From: UBA8079 sp965205535
GTDB taxonomy: Bacteria > Pseudomonadota > Alphaproteobacteria > UBA6615
Direction: 5' to 3'
DNA: 64,000 nt
Assembly: GCA_965205535.1 (NCBI GenBank)
Contig: CBDBHH010000005.1
Location: 2,976,001-3,040,000 of the forward strand
Shown here piece after piece: positions 15,603 to 24,585 of this stretch (the stretch's first letter is position 1; each line of letters opens with the position of its first letter). Below the pieces are notes generated by a model. It made no database searches. It saw only the letters and a program-made list of their open reading frames with translations, and had not been told where the DNA came from. The position numbers and the translations under genes were made by a program.

Positions 15603-18600
15603 ATGTCTGAATCTTTGTACAGCCTCCTTGAACGTCTTCGCACCCATGCCCAGACAGAGCGCGAGAAGGGGGGTTATTTTGAAGAGATAGCGAAGGCGTA
15701 TTTTGAACATGACGATATTCAGCGCCAGTATTACGACAAGGTTTGGACCTATGCCGATTGGGCCGGGGAACAAGGGATAAGCAAGGCCGATACGGGCATT
15801 GATCTGGTGGCCCGTCTTTCGGACGGCGGCGGGTTTTGTGCCATCCAGTGCAAGTTCTATGACCAGGCCTATGTGATCCAGAAAAGCGATCTGGATTCCT
15901 TCATGGCAGCGTCTGGCAAGACGGCCTTCGCGCGCCGGATATTTATCGACACGACAATCCCCGCTTTTGGAAAAAATGCGGAAAGCATGGTTGCGGATCA
16001 AAGCACCGCGTTTTTACGTATTGGGCTTGATGATCTGGAGAAAAGCCGCATCGACTGGTCTGCTTTTGCGCGGGATAAAAGCATTGTTTTGACCGCCAAG
16101 AAAACCCCGCGCGATGATCAAATAGAGGCCCTTGAGGCGGTCAGGGCCGGGCTTGCGACTGCGGATCGCGGCAAGCTGATCATGGCCTGCGGTACGGGCA
16201 AGACCTTCACCGCGCTCAAGATTGCCGAGGAGATGGTCGGAGCTAAAGTTATTGCCACAGGCGATAGCGGGCTGGCAGGTGTTTCAGCGGAACACCAAGA
16301 GGCCGGGAAAGCGGTTTTGTTTCTGGTGCCATCGCTGGCGTTGATGTCTCAAACCGTGACCGAGTGGAAGAATGACGCAGGCGAAGATTTTCGCGCGTTT
16401 GCGGTCTGTTCTGACGCCCATGTGGGCAAGCGCAAAACCTCTGATGATCGTGTTGATCTTGCCCAACACGATCTGGCTTTTCCCGCCACCACCGACGCCG
16501 CGCGGCTTGCTGAACAGGTTGCCGCGCCTGCCCGTGGCAGGATGACGGTGGTGTTTGCCACCTATCATTCGATTCAGGTTATTTCCGATGCGCAGCTGCA
16601 CCACGGACTTGGAGAATTCGAACTTATCATTTGCGACGAAGCCCACAGAACAACGGGCGCAACGCTGGAAGGCGAGGACAATTCCAACTTTGTGAAGGTG
16701 CATGATCAGGCGGTGATCATGGGCAAGAAACGGCTCTATATGACCGCAACCCCGCGCATTTTTGGCGAGAGCGTCAAGAAAAAAGCGCAAGAGGTTGAGG
16801 TGGTTCTGACCTCAATGGATGATGAGGCTCTGTTTGGTAAAGAACTATTTGCGCGGGGTTTTTCATGGGCGGTGCAAAAGGGCCTGCTGACCGATTACAA
16901 AGTGATCGTTCTGGCGGTTGATGAGGGTTTGGTCAGTTCCAGTGTTCAAAGCCGCCTGTCCAGTGACAGCCAGTTGATTCTGGATGACGCCACAAAAATT
17001 ATCGGCTGCTACAAGGCGCTGACGAAAGAAACGCTGAAACAGGACACAGGCACCGATACCGCGCCGATGCGCCGCGCTCTGGCCTTCTGCAACAACATCA
17101 AAAAATCCAAGCGTATTCAGGGCGAGTTTACAGCGGTCGTGGCGGACTATCTGGCGGGCCGGGATCTTTTTGAGGATGCCTCCGGCGATGCCGCCGATGA
17201 TGATGTGGCCCTGAACTGCGAGATCGAACATGTGGACGGCACCTTCAACGCAAAATCCCGCACCCGCCTGCTGGAGTGGCTAAAAGAAGATGCCGGGGAA
17301 GACACCTGCCGCATTCTGACCAACGTGCGCTGTCTGTCCGAAGGGGTGGATGTGCCGGCGCTGGATGCGATCATGTTCCTGCATCCGCGCAAGAGCCAGA
17401 TTGACGTTGTGCAATCGGTTGGCCGCGTCATGCGCAAGGCGGAGGGCAAGAAGATGGGCTATGTCATCCTGCCCGTCGGGGTGCCCGCTGATATGGCCCC
17501 GGAACAGGCGTTGGATAACAATGAAACCTATCGGGTTGTCTGGCAAATCCTGAACGCGCTGCGCGCCCATGATGACCGGTTTGACGCTACCATCAACCAG
17601 GCGGGTCTTGGCGAGGATGTGAGTGACCGGATCGAGATTGTCGGGGTTAACCGTGAGGAACAGACCGCCACAACCGCCGTGGTTGAGACCCTGCCAGGCA
17701 AACCCGCCCCCGAAGGCAGCGATGTTGGAAAGTCAGTTGGTGACGGGTCTGACCCGTCCGACGACCACCGTCGCGAGGAACAGACCGCCTTTGTTTTTGA
17801 CGAGTTTTCCAAAGCCATCATGGCAAAGATTGTCAAAAAATGCGGCACACGGAGCTATTGGGAAGATTGGGCCAAAGACATTGCCAAAATCGCCCAAAAT
17901 CATATCACCCGTATCACGGCGATCGTGGCGCGGGCGGGTAGCGATGAACGCAAGGCGTTCCTGGCTTTCCTCGAAGAAATCCGCGACGATCTGAACCCCG
18001 AAATCAGCGAGACCGACGCGGTGGAAATGCTGGCGCAACACCTGATCACCAAGCCGATTTTTGATACGCTGTTTAAAGACAATGCGTTCACCCAAAACAA
18101 CCCGGTCTCGCGCGCGATGGAGGCCGTACTGGCGCAACTGGACCAGCACAATCTCGGCAAGGAAGCTGACAGTCTGCAAGGGTTCTATGCGGACGTGCAA
18201 CGCCGCGCGGCTGACATTAAAACCGCCCAAAGCCGTCAAGCGCTGGTCGTGGAACTCTATGACAAGTTTTTCCGCACCGCCTTCCCGACCCTGACCCAGA
18301 AACTTGGTATCGTTTATACACCCATCGAGGTGGTGGATTTTATCATCCACAGCGTCAACGACGTGCTGCAATCGGAGTTCGGGCAAACCCTGGGCAGCCC
18401 CGGCGTTCATATCCTTGACCCGTTCACCGGAACGGGCACCTTCATCACCCGTTTACTGCAAGCCGGGCTGATCAAGCCGGAAGAACTGGAACACAAATAT
18501 CGCCATGAAATTCACGCCAATGAGATCGTCCTGCTGGCCTATTACATCGCGGCAATCAATATCGAGGCGGTCTATCACGACATGGCACCCAAAGACGCGC

Positions 18601-20477
18601 CCTATACCCCGTTTGAGGGCATATGCCTGACCGACACCTTCCAGATGTATGAGCAGGACCAGGATATGGCGGCGAAGCTATTACCGGATAATTCCGAGCG
18701 GCGGACCAGGCAGAAAGCCTTGGATATTCGGGTGATTATGGGAAACCCACCCTATTCTGTGGGGCAGCGCAGTGCCAACGACAACGCGGCTAATATCGAA
18801 TACCCCAATCTGGATATGGCTATTCGGGACAGCTATGTAGCCCAGTCAAGTGTGGCCAATAAAAAGGCACTTTACGACAGCTACATCCGCGCCATTCGCT
18901 GGGCCACGGACCGGATCAAAGACAAGGGCGATGGTGCAGGAGTTGTGGCGTTTGTGATGGGCAGCGCATGGATTGAACGATCTTTTGCCGATGGCTTGAG
19001 GAAATGCCTGGCCGAGGAATTTTCAAGCCTGTATGTGTTTCACCTGCGGGGCAATGCGCGGACGGCAGGCGAGTTGCGGCGTAAGGAAAAAGGTAATGTC
19101 TTTGGCTCAGGCAGCCGATCACCCATCGCGATTACGGTTTTAGTTCGTAATTCCGCCGCCCCGGAATTTGGGAAAATCCATTTTCACGACATTGGGGATG
19201 ACCTGACAACCGATAACAAAAAGGCGGCTTTAAGAAGCTTCAAAAGTATTGACGGCATCACGAAGGCCAAGGGCTGGCGGCGGATTACACCGGATCACAA
19301 TCATGACTGGCTGGATCAGGTGGATAAGAGCTTTGATCAATTTATCTTGTCTGGCAGTGGAGTTAAAACAGAAGAACTAACCATATTTGCGACTGCATCT
19401 CTTGGGCTAAATACTAATCGAGATGCGTGGTGCTATAATTCTTCGTCTGCGAATGTTGCCAAAAATATGCGGGGCATGATTGATTTCTATAATTCCGAGT
19501 TATTGACAGGAAAATCTCTACAAGACGCTTCTAATGATACTAAACTGATAAAATGGTCAAGCAGTCTTACATCCAAATATGAGCGCGGTATACGAGGGAC
19601 GTTCAGAGCCAAAAATATTACAAAATCCGTATACAGGCCATTCCAAAAGCAATGGGTTTACTATGATCGGATGTTTGTTGATCGGGTCGCAAAGATGCCG
19701 CGTATTTTCCCTGATGCGCAGGCTGAAAATCGGGTGATCTGCGTGTCGGGGGTTGGTGCGGGGGCGGGGTTTTCGGCGTTGATGGTCGATGCTTTGCCAT
19801 GCCTTGATATGGTCGAGAAAGGCCAATGCTTCCCGCTCAAGCTCTATGAGCTTGCCAGCCCTGAGGATGGTCTCTTTGCTACGGGAAAAACGGGCTACAC
19901 CATCCGCGACGGCATCAGCGATGAGGGGCTGGCGCATTTTCAGGCGGCCTTGCCGGGGGAGGCAATCAGCAAGGAAGACCTGTTCTATTACATCTATGGG
20001 CTGTTGCACGCGCCGGATTATCGGGCGCGATTCAAAAACAATCTGGTGAAAGAATTGCCACGGATTCCGGCGGTAAAGCAGGCGGCGGATTTTTGGGCTT
20101 TCTCCAAGGCGGGCCGCGCACTGGGCGATCTGCACGTAAATTACGAGAACGTTGAACCTTATCCGGTGGTAATCAAGCAGCGCGACCTGCGCCTTGCAGA
20201 CATCCCGGACCCGCAAGCCTTCTACCGCGTCACCAAGATGAAATACGCCCGCCATGGCCGGGAGAAAGACAAAACCACGGTGATCTACAATCCTCATATC
20301 ACCCTGACCGAAATTCCCCTGCGGGCTTACGAGTACGTGGTGAGTGGCCGACCCGCATTGGATTGGGTGATGGATCCAAGACCGACAAGGCCAGCGGCAT
20401 CGTTAACGACGCCAATGCCTACGCGAACGAGACGATGGGCAATCCGGCCTATCCGCTGGAATTGTTCCAACGGGTGA
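15603..20477 (+). CDS. Type ISP-like single-chain restriction-modification enzyme, 3' frameshift
   Basis: A 1,624-residue polypeptide with the full LlaGI/LlaBIII-like order. First an Mrr-like nuclease: Glu27, Asp67 and Q82-C-K84. Then a superfamily 2 helicase: CGTGKT with Lys200, DEAH at 345-348, TATPRIFG, and the arginine-finger motif QSVGRVMRKAEG. After a helical coupler comes an N6-adenine methyltransferase: DPFTGTG at 939-945 and NPPY at 1048-1051. A C-terminal target-recognition domain ends the chain. The ATG has AGGAA 6 bases upstream. After WVMD near 20376 the frame leaves the family sequence and ends in 35 unrelated residues; the lost family tail is in another frame (20378-20539). The recognition-domain part (19.35-19.65 kb) is AT-rich. 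Confidence 0.85.
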   Translation: MSESLYSLLERLRTHAQTEREKGGYFEEIAKAYFEHDDIQRQYYDKVWTYADWAGEQGISKADTGIDLVARLSDGGGFCAIQCKFYDQAYVIQKSDLDSFMAASGKTAFARRIFIDTTIPAFGKNAESMVADQSTAFLRIGLDDLEKSRIDWSAFARDKSIVLTAKKTPRDDQIEALEAVRAGLATADRGKLIMACGTGKTFTALKIAEEMVGAKVIATGDSGLAGVSAEHQEAGKAVLFLVPSLALMSQTVTEWKNDAGEDFRAFAVCSDAHVGKRKTSDDRVDLAQHDLAFPATTDAARLAEQVAAPARGRMTVVFATYHSIQVISDAQLHHGLGEFELIICDEAHRTTGATLEGEDNSNFVKVHDQAVIMGKKRLYMTATPRIFGESVKKKAQEVEVVLTSMDDEALFGKELFARGFSWAVQKGLLTDYKVIVLAVDEGLVSSSVQSRLSSDSQLILDDATKIIGCYKALTKETLKQDTGTDTAPMRRALAFCNNIKKSKRIQGEFTAVVADYLAGRDLFEDASGDAADDDVALNCEIEHVDGTFNAKSRTRLLEWLKEDAGEDTCRILTNVRCLSEGVDVPALDAIMFLHPRKSQIDVVQSVGRVMRKAEGKKMGYVILPVGVPADMAPEQALDNNETYRVVWQILNALRAHDDRFDATINQAGLGEDVSDRIEIVGVNREEQTATTAVVETLPGKPAPEGSDVGKSVGDGSDPSDDHRREEQTAFVFDEFSKAIMAKIVKKCGTRSYWEDWAKDIAKIAQNHITRITAIVARAGSDERKAFLAFLEEIRDDLNPEISETDAVEMLAQHLITKPIFDTLFKDNAFTQNNPVSRAMEAVLAQLDQHNLGKEADSLQGFYADVQRRAADIKTAQSRQALVVELYDKFFRTAFPTLTQKLGIVYTPIEVVDFIIHSVNDVLQSEFGQTLGSPGVHILDPFTGTGTFITRLLQAGLIKPEELEHKYRHEIHANEIVLLAYYIAAINIEAVYHDMAPKDAPYTPFEGICLTDTFQMYEQDQDMAAKLLPDNSERRTRQKALDIRVIMGNPPYSVGQRSANDNAANIEYPNLDMAIRDSYVAQSSVANKKALYDSYIRAIRWATDRIKDKGDGAGVVAFVMGSAWIERSFADGLRKCLAEEFSSLYVFHLRGNARTAGELRRKEKGNVFGSGSRSPIAITVLVRNSAAPEFGKIHFHDIGDDLTTDNKKAALRSFKSIDGITKAKGWRRITPDHNHDWLDQVDKSFDQFILSGSGVKTEELTIFATASLGLNTNRDAWCYNSSSANVAKNMRGMIDFYNSELLTGKSLQDASNDTKLIKWSSSLTSKYERGIRGTFRAKNITKSVYRPFQKQWVYYDRMFVDRVAKMPRIFPDAQAENRVICVSGVGAGAGFSALMVDALPCLDMVEKGQCFPLKLYELASPEDGLFATGKTGYTIRDGISDEGLAHFQAALPGEAISKEDLFYYIYGLLHAPDYRARFKNNLVKELPRIPAVKQAADFWAFSKAGRALGDLHVNYENVEPYPVVIKQRDLRLADIPDPQAFYRVTKMKYARHGREKDKTTVIYNPHITLTEIPLRAYEYVVSGRPALDWVMDPRPTRPAASLTTPMPTRTRRWAIRPIRWNCSNG

Positions 20478-20539
20478 TCACGGTGAGCCTGGAAACGCTG
20501 GACATTGTGGACGGGTTGCCAAAGCTGGCGCTTGATTAG
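20378..20539 (+). pseudogene. out-of-frame C-terminal tail of the restriction enzyme
   Basis: This frame reads KTDKASGIVNDANAYANETM, then GNPAYPLELFQRVITVSLET and ends in TAG. These are the expected last 50 or so residues of Type ISP-like enzymes, normally continuing from the WVM motif in the main frame. About four or five codons between WVMD and KTDK also appear to be missing, so the lesion looks like a short deletion of non-multiple-of-three length rather than a single-base slip. Confidence 0.75.
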
Positions 20540-20574
20540 GGCGTAGTCATGCGCTCTACCTCAACGGCGGCTTG

Positions 20575-20700
20575 GTGAATTACCGCTTCAAGCTGGTCGG
20601 TCAAGTTGTCGCGGAATACGCGGCAAATGCAATGAAGAGCTGGCGCATCCGGAGAAGGCAGTCAGCCCCGTCTGATCGATTTGGGCACTATTCGATATAA
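20575..20700 (+). CDS. possible 41-residue ORF at the right end of the element
   Basis: From GTG 20575 a short frame runs to TAA at 20698-20700, its last codons lying in the right inverted repeat. The protein is basic in its second half (KSWRIRRRQ). It is unrecognised and could be a decayed transposase end or chance. No ribosome binding site is seen. Nothing else is recognised between 20540 and 20680. Confidence 0.2.
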   Translation: MNYRFKLVGQVVAEYAANAMKSWRIRRRQSAPSDRFGHYSI

Positions 20701-20705
20701 TCCTC
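20681..20705 (-). repeat. right terminal inverted repeat of the restriction element
   Basis: Reverse complement of the left end with one mismatch; the last seven bases read AATCCTC. Confidence 0.9.
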
Positions 20706-20713
20706 TTTATTTG
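20706..20713 (+). repeat. right target-site duplication of the restriction element
   Basis: TTTATTTG, identical to 15369-15376, 17 bases beyond the stop of the convergent TRAP permease gene. Confidence 0.8.
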
Positions 20714-20729
20714 GGTCGGTCGTCACGGT

Positions 20730-23390
20730 TTAGAAGTTCAGTGAGATGTCCCTGTGCACCGCGAGACAACTGGCGATGTCGCTGGTGATTTCCTTGGGCA
20801 GACGATCCTGCAGCCGCAGTCCGATGGATGTTCGGATGGCTTCGTTGTAGGTGGCAAGCCCACCCGACAGGGCCGCGTCGGCTTGCTTGCGCCATTCCAC
20901 CTCGGCGGCATGTGCAGCAATCGCCTTTGAGACTTCGGCATTCGCTGTGTCGCGGTTCAGACGTCGCGGCGAGAGCGCGCGGCGCGCTTTGGACAGCGGG
21001 CTGCGAATATCGTTCACCTGGGCGAGGCCGGACAGGCTGTTGCTGGAGAAAGCGCGGATGGCGGCAGAAGCATCTTCCGGGCTGGCTGTTCGGACGACGC
21101 CCTGCAGTGCGGAGAGTTCGTCACCGATGGCGGCCAGTGCGTCGGTGTCGGCCAGGATCACGCGAATGTCGCGGACCGGCCCATAAGCCTCATCGACCGT
21201 GCGCCGATATGCGAGGCGGGCCTTGCGCTCGGCGCCGGTCAGTTCGACAAACTGTTTGCGGGTGTCTGCCCATTCAGCGGGAATTCGCGACCGGAGATCG
21301 GCCTGATGGACGATCAGTTCCTCGATCTCGTGCTCGGCATCGCGCACGCCTTCGGCATCCTCGTCACGCTTGAGCTGGAAGATCTCGTTGCGGATTTCAT
21401 CGACCTCCACGTCGACCTTGCGGGCGTCGGATTCGAGACGGCGGACCTGTCGATGGAGCGGCTCGTAGTCGGGGGTGAATGCGGCGACGCCGGCTGCCGT
21501 GGTGCGCACATCCTCGACCCGCGCGAAGACGCTGCCGGCCTTATCAAGGCTGGCGCGCAGCGCTTTGGCATGAGAATCGGGAAGCACCGACATATTCAGT
21601 TGGTGCGCATTGTTGATGGCCGCCTGAATTTGATTGCCGTTCTGGTCGTAGAAGCTGAATAGATGTTCCTCGATACATACCTGGAGCCGCGGGTTCTGCG
21701 GAGGTGGCGCCGTATCGGCTGTCAGGAACGACTTGTTGGGAAGGAAGTTCACCAGGCCCGGGAAGAAGCCGACGATGGCGAGGCCGACCAGCTGCAAGCC
21801 GATGAAGACCGTCACGCCCTTGTACATGTCGGTGGTTTTGACTTCCGGCGGTGCCACGCCTCGCAGATAGAACAGCGCGAAGCCGAAGGGTGGCGTCAGG
21901 AACGATGTCTGCATGTTGACGCCGATCATCACGCCCAGCCAGACAGCCGAGATGTTGGCCGATGGATCGGCCAACAGGATCGGTGCGATGATCGGAACCA
22001 CCACGACCGCGATCTCGATGAAGTCGAGGAAGAAGCCGAGGACAAAGATCACGGCCATGACGACGACGAACTGGGTCCAGAAGCCACCCGGCAGGCCGCC
22101 CAGGAAATCTCTGACCAACTCTTCACCGCCGAAGGCACGGAAGGCGGCCGTCAGCATTGCCGCGCCGAGCAGGATGATGAAGACCATCGAAGTGGTCTTC
22201 GCCGTTTCGACCATGACCCCGCGCAGCGTGTCGTCGATCTTGAGGGTTCGCCAGGCGCTCCAGATGACCGCGACGAGAAGTCCCACGACAGCGATCGCGG
22301 CAAGGATAACCCCGAGCGCGTCGGTGCCGTCGTCGATGGATTTCACGTTCAGGTCGAATTGATTGCTGAGAATGAGGACCGCGGCGATGGAGACAATCGC
22401 GAGGATGGCGGGATAGAAGGCCCCGCGCTGGCCGTCCTTGAGCCGGTAGCCGGCCATGATCATGGCACCCACCGCGCCGATGGCGCCGGCCTGGTTGACC
22501 GTGGCGATGCCCATGATGATCGAGCCGAGGACCGCGAGGATCAGGGTCAGTGGCGGCACCAGTGCCAGCAGGACACGTCCGGCGAAGCGGATATCATAGC
22601 GGCCCTCATAGGGAACCGGCGGGGCCGAGCCTTTCTTCAGGAAGGCGAAGACAAGGATATACAGCGCGTAGAGGCCGACGAGAACGAGACCCGGCAGCAG
22701 GGCACCGAGGAACATGTCGCCGGCGCTGGTCGAGGTGATATCGAACTCGCTCGGCATGGATATCTCGCCGGTGCCGAACTTGTACTCGAGTTTACGCGCG
22801 GTGCTTGCCTGATCGGTTGCGTTGGAGAGTTGATCGGCCAGGATGATGAGCACGATCGACGGCGGGATGATCTGACCCAGCGTGCCCGACGCGGCTATCG
22901 TGCCTGTCGCGAGCGGCTTGGAGTAGTTGTTGCGCAGCATCGCGGGCAGGGAGATCAGTCCCATAGCGACGACTGTCGCGCCGACGATGCCCGTGGTGGC
23001 AGCGAGTAGCGCGCCAACGAAGACCACCGAAATACCCAGGCCGCCGGGAACGGGGCCGAACAGCTGCGCCATCGTGACCAGAAGATCTTCGGCGATCTTC
23101 GAGCGTTGCAGCATGATGCCCATGAAAACGAAGAGCGGTACCGCAATCAGCGTGTCGCGTTCGACCTCCCAGTAAACCCCCCGGAAGTTTGTCACCCCCG
23201 CGGTGAGCCACTGGATGGGTCCGTCCTGAGCGAAATAGGCGCCGGTATCCCCGGCGAAGATCACGCCGGTGAGGGCCGCGAGGGCGATCGTCAGGATCGC
23301 AGCGCCCGGCAATGCGAAGGCCACCGGGAATCCCATACCCAGGGCACCCGCCATGATCAGGACCAGCAATGCTACGAAGAAGAGTTCCAT
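20730..23390 (-). CDS. TRAP transporter large permease with C-terminal coiled-coil extension
   Basis: The DctM-type membrane subunit of a sodium-driven TRAP uptake system. Residues 1 to about 560 carry the multi-helix transporter (MGFPVAFALPGAAILT, VPLFVFMGIMLQRS, TGIVGATVVAMGLISLPAML, GMIIPPS-like GQIIPPSIVLIIL, and MQTSFLTPPFGFALFYLRG). Residues about 570-886 are hydrophilic and heptad-like (RRLESDARKVDVEVDEIRNE) and are not part of the standard family, whose members have about 430 residues. There is also an unusually long central stretch between helices. It follows the small permease gene by 18 bases and the two probably work as a pair. Confidence 0.9.
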   Translation of the reverse strand: MELFFVALLVLIMAGALGMGFPVAFALPGAAILTIALAALTGVIFAGDTGAYFAQDGPIQWLTAGVTNFRGVYWEVERDTLIAVPLFVFMGIMLQRSKIAEDLLVTMAQLFGPVPGGLGISVVFVGALLAATTGIVGATVVAMGLISLPAMLRNNYSKPLATGTIAASGTLGQIIPPSIVLIILADQLSNATDQASTARKLEYKFGTGEISMPSEFDITSTSAGDMFLGALLPGLVLVGLYALYILVFAFLKKGSAPPVPYEGRYDIRFAGRVLLALVPPLTLILAVLGSIIMGIATVNQAGAIGAVGAMIMAGYRLKDGQRGAFYPAILAIVSIAAVLILSNQFDLNVKSIDDGTDALGVILAAIAVVGLLVAVIWSAWRTLKIDDTLRGVMVETAKTTSMVFIILLGAAMLTAAFRAFGGEELVRDFLGGLPGGFWTQFVVVMAVIFVLGFFLDFIEIAVVVVPIIAPILLADPSANISAVWLGVMIGVNMQTSFLTPPFGFALFYLRGVAPPEVKTTDMYKGVTVFIGLQLVGLAIVGFFPGLVNFLPNKSFLTADTAPPPQNPRLQVCIEEHLFSFYDQNGNQIQAAINNAHQLNMSVLPDSHAKALRASLDKAGSVFARVEDVRTTAAGVAAFTPDYEPLHRQVRRLESDARKVDVEVDEIRNEIFQLKRDEDAEGVRDAEHEIEELIVHQADLRSRIPAEWADTRKQFVELTGAERKARLAYRRTVDEAYGPVRDIRVILADTDALAAIGDELSALQGVVRTASPEDASAAIRAFSSNSLSGLAQVNDIRSPLSKARRALSPRRLNRDTANAEVSKAIAAHAAEVEWRKQADAALSGGLATYNEAIRTSIGLRLQDRLPKEITSDIASCLAVHRDISLNF

Positions 23391-23408
23391 CAGTGCTGAT
23401 TCCGCGCG

Positions 23409-24452
23409 CTAATCGTTCAGGCCGCCCGGGCGCGCAGGGCGACCGGGTTCTTCGTGCAATTCGGCGGCGTTGGCGAGGAAGTAGTTCATGAACTGGGCCA
23501 GCATGGATAACGCGAATACCGCGAGAAAACCCGCCATGAGGTATTTGACGAACATGCCAAACCCGGCCTGGGTGACCTCGAAGGCGATGATGGGGCTGTT
23601 GATGACCGCGGCCTTGGACCACATGCCCAGCGAGATGATTATCCAGCAGAGCGGGGCACCGAGGAACAGGCAGCCGAGTATGTTCGTCCAGGCTTTGCCG
23701 CGCGGGCCGAAGCCGGCATACAGAACGTCGACGCGCACATGGCCTTCCTCGACCAGCGCATAGGCACTGGCGAAGAGGAAAAGGCCCGCATACCAGAAGC
23801 GCACGAGGTCTCCCATGAAGGCCTGCTCGTAGGAAAAGACGAAGCGGGCGATGACGATCTGGAGTTCGGCGACCACGACCAGCAGCGCCAGCCAGGTGAA
23901 GCCGAGGGTCCGTGCGAAATAGGCGATGATGCAGGCGATGACGATCAGCGGCATATGCACATAGGTGCCCCGAACCCGCGAGATACCCAGCTGCTTCTCC
24001 AGGTCCGCACCGACGAACGCACCGAGAAAACCTTCGACACGGAGGAAGGAGATGATGGCGTCGCCGATGCCGACGATGAGGACGGCCCAGAATGCTGCAC
24101 GCACGATATAGGCCGCGATTGCGCCAAGCCGCGCGGCGTCCTCGTGCAGGAGCCGTTGGGGTGTCGAGATCACAAAGCCGATCACAGCGAGGACGATGAC
24201 CAGATAGCTGGCCAGCTGAATCCAGGCGAGTGTCGTCGAACCACCCGACAGCGGCTTGCGCAGCGCATCGAAACCGAACCAGCCCATATGGGCGAACAGG
24301 TTCGAGAGGCCGGGCCAGTCCTGCCAGAAAATAAGATAGTTGTTCAGGACAAAGAGGAAGGCGACCGCCACCACCGACCAGGCGAACGATCGCAACGCAA
24401 CCGGTGCAAAGCCCGCTTCTGCAGTGGGAGAGGCTGCCGTTGTATCCGTCAT
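23409..24452 (-). CDS. TRAP transporter small permease, enlarged
   Basis: The DctQ-type subunit. At 347 residues it is nearly twice the usual length, with about seven to eight hydrophobic segments rather than four. The C-terminal half has the family-like VRFWYAGLFLFASAYALVEE and GHVRVDVLYAGFGPRGKAW, followed by FLGAPLCWIIISLGMWSKA. The N-terminal half has additional helices. It ends 18 bases before the large permease start, on the same transcript. Large DctQ variants are known to accompany TakP-like binding proteins. Confidence 0.85.
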   Translation of the reverse strand: MTDTTAASPTAEAGFAPVALRSFAWSVVAVAFLFVLNNYLIFWQDWPGLSNLFAHMGWFGFDALRKPLSGGSTTLAWIQLASYLVIVLAVIGFVISTPQRLLHEDAARLGAIAAYIVRAAFWAVLIVGIGDAIISFLRVEGFLGAFVGADLEKQLGISRVRGTYVHMPLIVIACIIAYFARTLGFTWLALLVVVAELQIVIARFVFSYEQAFMGDLVRFWYAGLFLFASAYALVEEGHVRVDVLYAGFGPRGKAWTNILGCLFLGAPLCWIIISLGMWSKAAVINSPIIAFEVTQAGFGMFVKYLMAGFLAVFALSMLAQFMNYFLANAAELHEEPGRPARPGGLND

Positions 24453-24530
24453 TGGATCCGCGGTGCTCGCTGTCCTGAAGCGCCCGCTGTTCCGCCGGAA
24501 CGGATGCTGACGGGCCTATGAGACGGACGG

Positions 24531-24568
24531 AACATGGAAGGCGGAGCCCGAAGGCTCCGCCCCATGTT
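24531..24568 (-). terminator. hairpin between binding-protein and permease genes
   Basis: AACATGG and GGCGGAGCC pair with GGCTCCGCC and CCATGTT around a CGAA loop. It begins 18 bases after the dctP-like stop and has no strong T run, so it probably stabilises or partly terminates the message, giving more binding protein than permease. Confidence 0.65.
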
Positions 24569-24585
24569 TCGTAACGTCGTCGTGC

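Larger units (their letters stand above)
15377..20705 (+). mobile_element. transposase-less element carrying a Type ISP-like restriction gene
   Basis: A 5,329 bp segment bounded by 25 bp inverted repeats (one mismatch) and an 8 bp direct duplication, lying between the bioY terminator and the stop of the convergent TRAP permease gene. Its only sizeable gene is a single-chain restriction-modification enzyme. No transposase or recombinase is seen, so if mobile it must be moved in trans by an enzyme encoded elsewhere that recognises these ends. Removing it and one duplication gives a plain intergenic join. The end family is not recognised. Confidence 0.8.

Noticed and set aside
15300..20710. CRISPR array or other regular spacer repeats around the restriction gene
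   Set aside because: Repeats found are the ends, one subterminal copy and two short pairs; there is no regular repeat-spacer pattern here or elsewhere in the window.
21663..23009. 448-codon plus-strand ORF opposite the TRAP permease
   Set aside because: Antisense to clear membrane helices; the His/Asp/Arg-rich composition is typical of a reversed hydrophobic gene.
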